Of a DNA stretch of 44,218 nucleotides, positions 37,176 through 44,138 are shown one piece after another (position 1 is the first letter of the stretch; each line of letters starts with the position of its first letter). The DNA is from an uncultured Faecalibacterium sp. (GTDB taxonomy: Bacteria > Bacillota > Clostridia > Oscillospirales > Ruminococcaceae). The notes below the pieces were generated by a model. The model was not told where the DNA came from and did no database searches. It saw only the letters and a program-made list of their open reading frames with translations. The position numbers and the translations under genes are program-made. The stretch covers positions 1 through 44,218 of the forward strand of contig CAJFNF010000034.1 in NCBI GenBank assembly GCA_904394215.1, written 5' to 3'.

Positions 37176-37589
37176 TTATGTGACCTCCACAAACCAATGC
37201 GGGCATCTGCCGGCGCGGTTGTCCTCGATGTTGGTGATCCGGCCTTTCCGGCCCGACGGCAGGTACACGATGTCTTCTTTGTCCATCGTCCAATACTGGG
37301 CCCGCCGGGAGCTCTCTGTGGCCTTGAACGCCGCCGGGTCGAGATAGGTGCTGTCTGTCGTGGAAGGCCCCTCAGCGGGGCTCTCTGTGGCGGCCTGCGA
37401 AAAGCCGGGAAAAATGCAGATCTCGGTCGTGGCCTGCTGCTGGAAGCCGGGGGTGGAAACCCGGACCCCGTGGGCTTCATGGCAGCTCACGCCGGTCAGA
37501 GTTACGGTATAAACAACATCGGAGGCCCCGGCAGATGCGCGGTGCTCGATCTTGATGCTGTCGTTTGCGAGCAGGGGTTTTCGCGCCAT
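37176..37589 (-). CDS. Minor capsid protein (Minor_capsid_1-like)
   Basis: 137 residues with AGGAGG upstream of the ATG. MARKPLLANDSIKIEHR opens the protein, and the second half has WTMDKEDIVYLPSGRKGRITNIEDN, typical of the small head-closure proteins in this three-gene minor-capsid cassette. The loop of Ser/Thr/Pro in the middle (ATESPAEGPSTTDSTY) is poorly conserved in kind. Confidence 0.75.
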   Translation of the reverse strand: MARKPLLANDSIKIEHRASAGASDVVYTVTLTGVSCHEAHGVRVSTPGFQQQATTEICIFPGFSQAATESPAEGPSTTDSTYLDPAAFKATESSRRAQYWTMDKEDIVYLPSGRKGRITNIEDNRAGRCPHWFVEVT

Positions 37590-37606
37590 TTCCGGGGCCT
37601 CCTATG

Positions 37607-38023
37607 TCAATAATGCCGGCGGCCACGCGGGTGGTAAACGCCGCCTTTGTAGAGCATCCACCGGGTGGATGGCCCCGACAAAATTGTTTCGATGATCTGC
37701 TTGCGCTTCCGCTCAATCGTGGACAGGGTCTGGTCCGCTGCGGCGTATGCTTCCGTGTAGCCATGATTGCTCACGCTGGTTACGCCGGTCAGGCTCGATT
37801 GGATCGCGCTGTCCGCGTCGGTGGTCAGCGCCAGCTGAATGAGCTGGGCCTCGCAGGTGGCAAGCGCGGCCAGGCTGTCCTCGTCGGTCGCCACCTGGGC
37901 CCGCCAGAAGGTCTGGTCGTTGATCGCCATCTCGGCCTCCCCGGCCAGGGCGGGGAAGTCCGCCTCGGTCAGGGTCGTGCTCGGGTATCGAGCTTTGAAA
38001 TCCTCATAATTCAGCCAGCCCAT
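37607..38023 (-). CDS. Head-tail connector protein (Gp6-like)
   Basis: 138 residues, mostly helical, starting WLNYEDFKARYP and including FPALAGEAEMAINDQTFWRAQ, LATCEAQLIQLAL and the C-terminal YAAADQTLSTIERKRKQIIETIL. Size, helical content and position right after the major capsid gene match the adaptor that binds under the portal. Confidence 0.8.
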   Translation of the reverse strand: MGWLNYEDFKARYPSTTLTEADFPALAGEAEMAINDQTFWRAQVATDEDSLAALATCEAQLIQLALTTDADSAIQSSLTGVTSVSNHGYTEAYAAADQTLSTIERKRKQIIETILSGPSTRWMLYKGGVYHPRGRRHY

Positions 38024-38035
38024 GTCGCCCTCCGA

Positions 38036-39034
38036 TTACTCGCCGGGGGTAAGCTGCGCGGCGGGAATAACGATCTTTGCCAGGCGGACGTTCTTGGCGT
38101 CGAACCGCAGATCCCAGTTGGCCGAAGTGGTGAACTCGGTGTCGGTGGGGGTCTCTTTGGTGATGCCATCTGCCTTGAAGCTCACGCCGTTGGGGTGCAG
38201 AATGATGCTGCGGTTGTTGTACAGGATGTCGGTGCCGCCGTCGGTCTTCGCGTCGTAGTCGGTGTAATCCGGGGTGATGACCTTGGGGGTGGCGGTCAGG
38301 ATGGAACCCTGGCCGAACAGGTAGTTGGTGTAATTGGTGGAGCCGTCGTAGGTGCCGCGGTCGTTCTTAATAACGATCAGGCCGTTGATGGTGGGCAGCT
38401 CGACCTCTTTCTGCAGCACGTTGGTGATGGTGTACTTGTTGTAATCGATCAGGCCCAGCTTCTGGTATTCGGCGTATACCTTGCTGTGGATAACGTACAG
38501 GCCAAACTTGGACGAAAGGTCGCCCAGGGCTGCCTGCTGGCCGTCGATCACCAGGCCGGCGTCCACACCGGCGGTGGCGGTGATGACGTGGGTGGAAAGG
38601 CCGCTCAGGGTCAGGACGGCGTCAACCATCTTCACCATCAGGCCCTGCCAATACATCCGCCAGTAAAGGCTGGTGCTGCGGGCAACATAGGCCATGGGAT
38701 CGGCAGCAGTCAGCTCACGAGTCAGCTGTGTAGCTTTCCACGCCTTCATGCGGTCCAGACGGATGAAACTCTGCTTGCCGCCGGAGATGGTGGTGGGTTC
38801 GTTGTCGGTGTCGCCGTCACGGACCAGGGGTGCGTCCTTGTCGGGGTCCAGGGGGTTGTAGAAGCGGGTGGTGCCCAGGGTGCCGCCGTTGTTCAGGACG
38901 GATGCCATGGAGGCGTCGGTGGCCAGGACGCCGGATGCGATGATGGAATCGCTGAAGGTGGGTTCCTGGTCCACAAAGCCCTGGTAAACCTCGGGGTCAA
39001 ACGGGAAGCCGCCAAAAGTGCCGGTAATTGCCAT
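38036..39034 (-). CDS. Major capsid protein
   Basis: 332 residues. It follows the scaffold gene, as the coat gene does in most siphophages. Features include the N-terminal FPFDPEVYQGFVDQEPTFSDSIIASGVL, a long central helix with ARSTSLYWRMYWQGLMVKMVDAVL, the beta-rich IHSKVYAEYQKLGLIDYNKYT and the C-terminal DLRFDAKNVRLAKIVIP. The type resembles the P22/Gp13-like coat proteins in clostridial phages, and an HK97-like fold is expected. There is no sign of an attached protease, so the N-terminus is probably not cleaved. Confidence 0.88.
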   Translation of the reverse strand: MAITGTFGGFPFDPEVYQGFVDQEPTFSDSIIASGVLATDASMASVLNNGGTLGTTRFYNPLDPDKDAPLVRDGDTDNEPTTISGGKQSFIRLDRMKAWKATQLTRELTAADPMAYVARSTSLYWRMYWQGLMVKMVDAVLTLSGLSTHVITATAGVDAGLVIDGQQAALGDLSSKFGLYVIHSKVYAEYQKLGLIDYNKYTITNVLQKEVELPTINGLIVIKNDRGTYDGSTNYTNYLFGQGSILTATPKVITPDYTDYDAKTDGGTDILYNNRSIILHPNGVSFKADGITKETPTDTEFTTSANWDLRFDAKNVRLAKIVIPAAQLTPGE

Positions 39035-39049
39035 TCTTTATCTCCTTCC

Positions 39050-39688
39050 TTACCAGCGCCGTTTCTGCCGCACTTCATTGGAGAGCTGCTGGAAAAGCGC
39101 CGGATTCTTGGTGCGCAGGGCCATCCGCTCTGCGCCGGTCATGTTGATGAAGTCAGAAAGCGTGGGGGTTTCAACGCCGCCCTGGGGGCGGGGTTTGGGC
39201 ACCACGATGGGCGGGGTACCGGGCTGCTGTGCGCTGCCCTCTGCCGCAGGCTGATCCTTTGCGGGGTCGGCGGGCTTGGCCTCTCCAAACAGGTAGGGTT
39301 TCGAAGTCTTCAGGGCCGTCATGGCTGCTGCCACATCGGCTGCCTGGTTCTGGCTGGCTTTCAGGCTGTCCTTGTTGGGCAGCAGGGTGATCACGTCATC
39401 CTCGTTGCGGGCCTGGGCATCGTGGGCGGCCTTGCGCACGGTCGCCTCGAATGCAAAGTCCGCTTTCTGCTGTTCCAGCCGGGTGGTCAACTCGGTGACC
39501 TGGTTTTTCAGGCGGTTGACGTCCACCCCTTCAAAGGCCTTCAACCCCTGTGTAGCGGTGTCCAGCTGCGACTGGATCTGCTGCATGGCGATCTTGTGGG
39601 CGCTTTCGTCCTGGTTATGCAGCTTCATGATCGCGTCGATCTGGGCCTCGGTCAGCCCTTCGATGGCTCTCAATTCCTCACGTTTCAT
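39050..39688 (-). CDS. Capsid scaffolding protein (GP20 family)
   Basis: 212 residues from the ATG at 39688, which follows AGGAGAA. The start MKREELRAIEGLTEAQIDAIMKLH and the coiled coil that follows (QSQLDTATQGLKAFEGVDVNRLKNQVTELTTRLE) are characteristic of the phage GP20 scaffold family. A Pro/Ala-rich linker leads to a short helical C-terminus (TLSDFINMTGAERMALRTKN), probably the coat-binding part. It directly precedes the major capsid gene. Confidence 0.88.
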   Translation of the reverse strand: MKREELRAIEGLTEAQIDAIMKLHNQDESAHKIAMQQIQSQLDTATQGLKAFEGVDVNRLKNQVTELTTRLEQQKADFAFEATVRKAAHDAQARNEDDVITLLPNKDSLKASQNQAADVAAAMTALKTSKPYLFGEAKPADPAKDQPAAEGSAQQPGTPPIVVPKPRPQGGVETPTLSDFINMTGAERMALRTKNPALFQQLSNEVRQKRRW

Positions 39689-40064
39689 GTTGCGTTCTCC
39701 TGTCCAGGGTCTACAGCCTTTGTTCACGCGTGGCCGACGCGGACCCTCGCGCCCCGTGGTTACATCCGGCGCCCGATGAATTCTAGGGAAAGCTTATCAC
39801 AAAACCTCTCTCAAAAACGGTACAGGAATTGTCTGCCGTCCGGCGAACGGGCAAACGCTCCAAACGAAACAAACGCATTTTTCTATATAGCCCTACGCGT
39901 GTGTGTATACGCGCGCGTATATTAAATTTCATTATTTTATTTAAGTAGAAATAATCTGTTTATTCTGTTTGTCCGGGGTAAAAACCCGCATCAACACTCG
40001 GTTTTCGGGCAAACGCAAGGGCAAACGGAATGCAAAAATCCGTTTGTTCCGTTCGTCTGGGCAT
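39689..40064. other. Non-coding region between scaffold and cargo block
   Basis: About 375 bases without a supported gene. It holds a CAAACG repeat array, an AT-rich and alternating purine-pyrimidine tract around 39885-39965 (CGCGTGTGTGTATACGCGCGCG is its core) and an inverted repeat just before the terminator. The scaffold ribosome site is at its left end. No strong minus-strand promoter is obvious. Confidence 0.5.
39852..40046. repeat. CAAACG iteron-like repeats
   Basis: CAAACG occurs at 39852, 39861 and 39870 with an exact 9-base period. It recurs at 40010 and 40022, and inverted at 40041. The last pair forms a perfect 8-bp inverted repeat (CAAACGGA, 9-base loop, TCCGTTTG). The two clusters flank the AT-rich tract. 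The spacing looks like binding sites for a protein. Confidence 0.55.
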
Positions 40065-40104
40065 AAAAACACCCCCGGAGGGGCTTCTCTCCGGGGGTGT
40101 TTTA
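40065..40104. terminator. Terminator after the RHH gene (bidirectional)
   Basis: A 13-bp stem, AACACCCCCGGAG with CTCCGGGGGTGTT, with A and T runs on both sides, overlapping the RHH stop codon. It closes the left end of the cargo block. Confidence 0.9.
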
Positions 40105-40290
40105 CTCGGCTTTATCTTCTCGGTCCATCTGGGCTGCCATGGTCTGCCGTATGTATTGCCGCAGGCTGACGCCGTTGCGGTCCGCGTGGGCTTTCATCCG
40201 CTCCACCTCATCGGGCGGCAGGCGAAGGGTCAGGGTGGTCAATTTCGCCAGGTATTTCTGGATGGCGTGCTTTTGGGCTTCCGTTGTCAT
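40102..40290 (-). CDS. Ribbon-helix-helix DNA-binding regulator
   Basis: 62 residues from the ATG at 40290, which follows GGAGGTGA. The sequence LTTLTLRLPPDEVERMKAHADRNGVSLRQYIRQTM is the classic ribbon-helix-helix (Arc/CopG-type) layout: a short beta strand, helix A and helix B. It is transcribed away from the five small plus-strand genes. Two perfect TATGC-GCATA palindromes lie in the divergent promoter region. The likely role is autorepression and control of the small-gene operon. Confidence 0.85.
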   Translation of the reverse strand: MTTEAQKHAIQKYLAKLTTLTLRLPPDEVERMKAHADRNGVSLRQYIRQTMAAQMDREDKAE

Positions 40291-40329
40291 GGTCTCACCT
40301 CCGACCCTATTATCCCATATCCGCCCCCG

Positions 40330-40343
40330 GTATGCAAGCATAC
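40330..40343. promoter_or_regulatory. Operator-like palindrome 1
   Basis: GTATGC-AA-GCATAC, a perfect 6-bp inverted repeat. On the minus strand it contains TATGCT, 16 bases after TTGGGT, a plausible weak promoter for the RHH gene. It shares its TATGCWWGCATA core with palindrome 2. Confidence 0.75.
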
Positions 40344-40364
40344 GCTTCCGACAAAACTACCCAA

Positions 40365-40394
40365 TTTACCAGGCGTATATTCGGCAGTTTATAT
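40365..40394 (+). promoter_or_regulatory. Possible promoter of the small-gene operon
   Basis: TTTACC (40365-40370) and TTTATA/TTATAT (40388-40394) with a spacer of 17-18 bases. The -10 overlaps palindrome 2, as expected for repression. Confidence 0.5.
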
Positions 40395-40405
40395 GCTTGC
40401 ATATA
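40390..40405. promoter_or_regulatory. Operator-like palindrome 2
   Basis: TATATGC-TT-GCATATA, a perfect 7-bp inverted repeat, centred 61 bases from palindrome 1 and overlapping the probable plus-strand -10. Confidence 0.75.
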
Positions 40406-40465
40406 CCGCTTGAAAGAGGTAACATACAGACGTCGAAAGGAACCAGAAAATTGGAGGTAATCGAT

Positions 40466-40720
40466 ATGACGAGGTTCATTGATAAGGCTGGCCGCATGGC
40501 GATGGTCAGCATGGCTGATCGCAAGACCGGGTGTTCGTGGGAGAAGGAATTCTTCAAGGTCGAAAGCCTGGCCCTGGACGACAAGGCGGAGGCCTACAAG
40601 GTGGACGATGTTGACTGGTTGGTCCGGCGGGTCGATGAATACCTGAACGGCTACGGCGATTTCGCCGGTGAACGGCCTGGGCGTGAGGTCACCAAGGCCC
40701 GCTGTATGGTTATGTGTTGA
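40466..40720 (+). CDS. Small protein of unknown function, first of the cargo operon
   Basis: 84 residues from the ATG at 40466, with GGAGG nine bases upstream; open frame further upstream overlaps the operators and is not used. It is mixed in charge with an acidic middle (VESLALDDKAEAYKVDDVDWLVRRVDEYLNGYGD), no membrane segment and two Cys near the end. I do not recognise the family. It is the first gene read from the RHH-controlled promoter. Confidence 0.75.
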   Translation: MTRFIDKAGRMAMVSMADRKTGCSWEKEFFKVESLALDDKAEAYKVDDVDWLVRRVDEYLNGYGDFAGERPGREVTKARCMVMC

Positions 40721-40737
40721 ATGGGAGGTTGTTGGTT

Positions 40738-41007
40738 ATGACTCTGGTTGATTATCTGAAAAATGCGGGCGCTGTCCTGCTGGATGACATTGGCGGGATG
40801 CCTTCCTACGAGCTGGTTCGGGAACCGGTGGACGGGAACGGCGAGAGGCTGGAGGTGTATGTCACCTTCACCCCGAAGATGGACGGCTGCTGGGTGTCGT
40901 ATGTTTACGGCTATGTAAAATTCAAGCATCGCTTCTACAACACCGCGGGAAAACGGACCTGGGATGCAATCAAGAATACCGCCCACTGGAAGGGCTTTGA
41001 ACTGTGA
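40738..41007 (+). CDS. Small protein of unknown function, second of the cargo operon
   Basis: 89 residues from the ATG at 40738 after GGGAGG. It is a soluble protein with a helical start (MTLVDYLKNAGAVLLDDIGG) and an aromatic beta-type middle (VYVTFTPKMDGCWVSYVYGYVKFKHRFY). The family is unknown. It lies 17 bases after the first gene. Confidence 0.75.
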   Translation: MTLVDYLKNAGAVLLDDIGGMPSYELVREPVDGNGERLEVYVTFTPKMDGCWVSYVYGYVKFKHRFYNTAGKRTWDAIKNTAHWKGFEL

Positions 41008-41024
41008 AAGGAGGGTGTGATAAC

Positions 41025-41147
41025 ATGAAATATTTTGGCATGAACATTCTGGAATACATCGACTATTTAATGACCGAGTACGGAATGTCTGAAGAAGACG
41101 CCGAACGAGAAGCAGCCTGTGCTTTTAACCTTTGTGAAGATGAATAA
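41025..41147 (+). CDS. Very small acidic protein, third of the cargo operon
   Basis: 40 residues starting MKYFGMNILEYIDYLM, with nine Glu and four Asp and two Cys near the end. A strong AAAGGAGGGTG site precedes the ATG, and the reading frame is less GC-rich than the phage structural genes. It was found from the ribosome site. A hairpin (CCCCGCC, loop TCT, GGCGGGG) follows at 41156-41172 without a T run. Confidence 0.65.
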   Translation: MKYFGMNILEYIDYLMTEYGMSEEDAEREAACAFNLCEDE

Positions 41148-41196
41148 AACCCCCGCCCCGCCTCTGGCGGGGCCTTATCGAAAGGAGCTAAACCTC

Positions 41197-41388
41197 ATGA
41201 CCTGGTTTGAAGAATTTTGCAATTTCATGAAGGCTCGCGCCTTCTATGAAATCAACCGCTTGTCTGATATCGTGGTTATGCTGATCTTCTCTGAAAACTA
41301 CGACGATATCGATACGGAAACCCCCGATATTCTCTTTTCGGATGCCGTGAATGAATATGTACGAGAATGGCAGCTGCAGCTGTTTTGA
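41197..41388 (+). CDS. Small acidic protein, fourth of the cargo operon
   Basis: 63 residues from the ATG at 41197 after AAAGGAG. It is strongly acidic (SENYDDIDTETPDILFSDAVNEY) with a short hydrophobic stretch (IVVMLIF). The acidic surface would fit a DNA mimic or enzyme inhibitor, but that is only a guess. The family is unknown. Confidence 0.68.
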   Translation: MTWFEEFCNFMKARAFYEINRLSDIVVMLIFSENYDDIDTETPDILFSDAVNEYVREWQLQLF

Positions 41389-41435
41389 TCGCCCTGCATC
41401 TGCCGGGGCTTTGAACTGTGAAAGGGGTATCTTTT

Positions 41436-41720
41436 ATGACCATGTATGAACTGAAGAATGAACTGGAGCCCATGGGGGTTGTGGTCCGGTATAAGGACTA
41501 TGTGGTGGCTGCCGAATTCGTGAACGGCCCGAAAGGCAAGGGCTACTCGCTGACGGTGTGGGAGCCCCAGGACATCTCGAAAGAGAAGGAGATGGGGTTC
41601 GCCTCTCTGCCGCTGGATAACGTGTCTGAATGGGAGAGTTCGTTCTTTGGAACTGAAGGCGAGGCCTTGATGCAGGGCTGCATCTGCTGCGATGCCATAG
41701 CGGAACAGGCGAATTACTGA
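41436..41720 (+). CDS. Small protein of unknown function, fifth of the cargo operon
   Basis: 94 residues from the ATG at 41436 after AAAGGGG; an upstream GTG lacks spacing for the site. It reads MTMYELKNELEPMGVVVRYKDYVVAAEFVNG and ends with a Cys pair (GCICCDAIAEQ). It is acidic overall with no membrane segment. The family is unknown. It is followed at once by a terminator. Confidence 0.72.
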   Translation: MTMYELKNELEPMGVVVRYKDYVVAAEFVNGPKGKGYSLTVWEPQDISKEKEMGFASLPLDNVSEWESSFFGTEGEALMQGCICCDAIAEQANY

Positions 41721-41727
41721 AAATGCG

Positions 41728-41758
41728 AAGGCCCGGGGTAACCCCCCGGGCCTTTTTT
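41728..41758. terminator. Terminator of the cargo operon
   Basis: AAGGCCCGGGG pairs with CCCCGGGCCTT, followed by T6 on the plus strand. It lies 5 bases from the end of the convergent minor capsid gene and also has A-rich sequence on the far side. Confidence 0.9.
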
Positions 41759-41762
41759 GTTG

Positions 41763-42974
41763 TCATTTTTTGCGGGCCATGGCTGCGGCGCTGGCGGCTT
41801 CGCTGCGGCCAAAGCCGGCCACGGTTTCCTGGATCTGCCGCTTGCGCAGCCCGGTCTGCTTGAGAAAATCGCTCAACCTCTCACGAGAGGCCGAAAGGCG
41901 GGCCGCTGCGGCTCTTTCGTCGTCAACGAGACCAGCTTCCTTCGCCACGAGAAAGGCCCGTTTCTGGGCCCGTATGCGGCGCTCCATTGCGCGCTGCATC
42001 TGTGTGGCGTCGTACTGCCCGATCTCTTTGCCGTTGTAGGTCACGGTGGCCCGGGCCATTCGCTCTAGGTCTTCCGGCGTATAATTCCGGGTGCTGAAAC
42101 CCTCCCAGAATGGGTGCCAGTCGTGGGTGCAATTCGCCCCCTTGAAGCCCTGCACGTCCCCGTATCCGATGTCGTCCAGACTCAAATACCCGCGCTGGCC
42201 GGAAAGGCTGACCAGCTGCCCTTGCCACCAGGCGTGGTTCGTGTAATCGTGGAGGCCGCTGCCGGTTCGGGCTCCAATGTGGGCGGTCAACTCCATAAGG
42301 TCGCAGCCCATCTGCTGGGCATTGTACATGGCCAGCTCACCAGCAGTCTGGCTGATCCCCGTTCGTGTAGCTCTGAGAACTACAACCTCCAGCGAGTCAA
42401 CGTGCCCGGATGGATAGGTGATGGCGCCGACCCCTGCGGCAGCCAGCTGCCGCAGGGCGCTGCGGACGGCGCTGTCCTGGCTGAAGGCCCCGCTGGCTAT
42501 GTTGGCGTGGGCGCTGTCCAAATAATAGGCCAGCTGGCTTTGGGTGGTCTGGATCAGGTTCTTGTTGTTGCCTACCGCTCGGGTGCCGGTCAGGTTGTAC
42601 AGGGTGTTCAGCGTTCGCCTGTACCCGCTTTCGATCATCTGCTGTGCCACATCGCTTTCGCCCAGGGTCGTGTCTGGCAGGGCGTCCTCCGGGGCCAGGG
42701 CGCGGTCATTGGCGTCCGCCTCGACCATTGCCTGGGCGAAAATCCGGGCTTCCTGCGGGCCCAGTTTCGAGGCTATGGCCTGCAGCTGCTGCCGGATATA
42801 CTGTTCGCTGGCGCCCAAGGCCTCCAGGCGGTAGGCCTCCCACTCCACGGTCTCGGTGATCTGGCCCGCCTTAACGATGCGGCGGACCATGTCTCGCAGG
42901 ATCCGGTCTGCCAAATCGCCCCAGGGGTCGGCCATCAGCCCAGCGTATTCGTTGATCTGTTCTGGGGTCAGCAT
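41763..42974 (-). CDS. Phage minor capsid protein 2 (head morphogenesis)
   Basis: 403 residues of the Phage_min_cap2 family. MLTPEQINEYAGLMADPWGDLADRILRDMVRRI is the typical start. The middle has RATRTGISQTAGELAMYNAQQMGCDL, and the C-terminal HIGARTGSGLHDYTNHAWWQGQ followed by GANCTHDWHPFWEGFS contains the His/Cys/Trp positions conserved in the SPP1 gp7-like head proteins. It lies next to the portal, where the minor head protein enters the procapsid. Its start overlaps the stop of the small upstream gene by one base. Confidence 0.9.
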   Translation of the reverse strand: MLTPEQINEYAGLMADPWGDLADRILRDMVRRIVKAGQITETVEWEAYRLEALGASEQYIRQQLQAIASKLGPQEARIFAQAMVEADANDRALAPEDALPDTTLGESDVAQQMIESGYRRTLNTLYNLTGTRAVGNNKNLIQTTQSQLAYYLDSAHANIASGAFSQDSAVRSALRQLAAAGVGAITYPSGHVDSLEVVVLRATRTGISQTAGELAMYNAQQMGCDLMELTAHIGARTGSGLHDYTNHAWWQGQLVSLSGQRGYLSLDDIGYGDVQGFKGANCTHDWHPFWEGFSTRNYTPEDLERMARATVTYNGKEIGQYDATQMQRAMERRIRAQKRAFLVAKEAGLVDDERAAAARLSASRERLSDFLKQTGLRKRQIQETVAGFGRSEAASAAAMARKK

Positions 42975-43177
42975 TACCGCATCACCTTATGTCGTCCGCT
43001 CTGTTCGGAAACCTCCAGCCCGGCCAGCCGGAGGGCGGCCATGGCGCCGCGATAGGCGTCCCATCGCCGTGTAGCGGTCGCCGCGCTCCATCCTCGGTTG
43101 AGCCAAGCCTCGAGCTCGGTGTAATCCGCTTTGGGTGCGGGCTTACTGGTTTTTCGCTTTTCGGTTGCTGCTGCCAT
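42974..43177 (-). CDS. Small phage protein between portal and minor capsid protein
   Basis: 67 residues from the ATG at 43177, with GGAGGG upstream. It is basic at the start (EKRKTSKPAPKADYTELEAWL) with a helical core (WSAATATRRWDAYRGAMAALRLAGLEV). It overlaps the portal end by 35 bases. The function is unknown; a small ORF at this place is common in phages with minor capsid protein 2. Confidence 0.7.
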   Translation of the reverse strand: MAAATEKRKTSKPAPKADYTELEAWLNRGWSAATATRRWDAYRGAMAALRLAGLEVSEQSGRHKVMR

Positions 43178-44138
43178 TGAGCACTCCCTCCAATACATCC
43201 ATTCCTGCGCTTTCGTTCTGAACTGCCTGAATCGCCCGGCGGGCGGTGGCCTCGTCTTCACCGTAGAAGTGCATCCGGTATTCCGCCTTGCTGCGCAGCC
43301 CCATGGTGACTTCCTGCTGCCATTGCGTGCGCTCGGTCAGGCGGTCGATGATGATGCTGTCGTCCCACTGGAAAGAAACCTCCAGGACGCCTTTCTGCGG
43401 GGCCCCGGGCACGTGGTCGGCCCAGTAGTTTAGGGCGTCGATCAGGCCTCTCAGCGCTTCTTCCATGGCTGCCTGGCAATCCGAAACGGTGGCGTATAAC
43501 TTCTGTCGGCTGCTCATGATCTCGGTGGCGGTCTTTTCGACGTCCGAAACCTGAGACAAAATTCCAAAGCTCAGGCCCGCGTGGCTCTCCACATTGCGCA
43601 GGTACTGGTTCAACCCCGAGAGGTAACTGGTATCCCGCAGGCTGGGTGCAAAGACCTGGTAGAACGGGGTTTGCTGGGTTATGCCGGTGTTCAGGTCGAG
43701 GCCGTGGAAAACGCGCTCCCGGTGGTGGGGCGTGGTGGTGGTGAGGGCCTCCGGGGGGACGCCGTATTTTCTCAGAGCCTCTGCTTTCGACATCTGCTGC
43801 CCGGCGTCGGTCGGCTGCAGGTAGCTGGCGTCGGTATCGACCGCGATTTCGCCGGCCTCGTATTCCCAATCGAGGCGGGTGTACTGTTCGTCGGCGTCGA
43901 TGATCTGCCGCCTGGCGGGCTCAAACATGGCCGCACCCAGGTCGCCCGTGGGCTCGATGGGGTTGATGATCGGGGTGACGAAATAACCCACGGGCAGCTT
44001 CTTCAGCCGGGGCAGCCAGGCCACCGGTGCAATCTCATCCCATTCCGGGCGGATGCCCAATTCCACGGGGGTGCCCAGGGAATCTTTAAATGCACTGAGA
44101 AATGCCAGGTTGATTACCTGCAAACCTGCCAATATGTG
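43143..44138 (-). pseudogene. Phage portal protein, N-terminal part missing (interrupted)
   Basis: About 330 residues of an SPP1 gp6-type portal protein, the 12-mer through which DNA enters the head. Visible features are YFVTPIINPIEPTGDLGAAMFEPARRQIIDADEQYTRLDWEYE (as blocks), DLNTGITQQTPFYQVFAPSLRDTSYLSGLNQYLRN, SYGILSQVSD-like SFGILSQVSDVEKTATEIMSSRQKLYATV, and a C-terminal RLTERTQWQQEVTMG...ATARRAIQAV. Intact portals have 430-500 residues. The frame meets a stop at 44139-44141, and the sequence beyond looks like a mobile-element end. The true start is lost; a TTG at 44132 is only a fortuitous start. Confidence 0.82.

Larger units (their letters stand above)
22924..43075 (+). repeat. Dispersed strand-polar GTGTAGC motif (17 copies)
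   Basis: Exact GTGTAGC on the plus strand (GCTACAC on the coding strand) starts at 22924, 23859, 26290, 27028, 27969, 28935, 29633, 30363, 33381, 34182, 35091, 36445, 37755, 38728, 39550, 42365 and 43069. I found none in the opposite orientation in the prophage. In the 22.6 kb of chromosome I found only 233, about 14415, the tRNA copy and one inverted copy near 20310. The copies fall in three different reading frames (Ala-Thr, Tyr-Thr, Leu-His) and one is non-coding, so protein sequence does not explain them. Confidence 0.75.

Noticed and set aside
44132..44132. TTG at 44132 as the real portal start
   Set aside because: The resulting protein would be about 100 residues or more short of normal portals, has no ribosome site, and begins a few bases from an apparent foreign junction.
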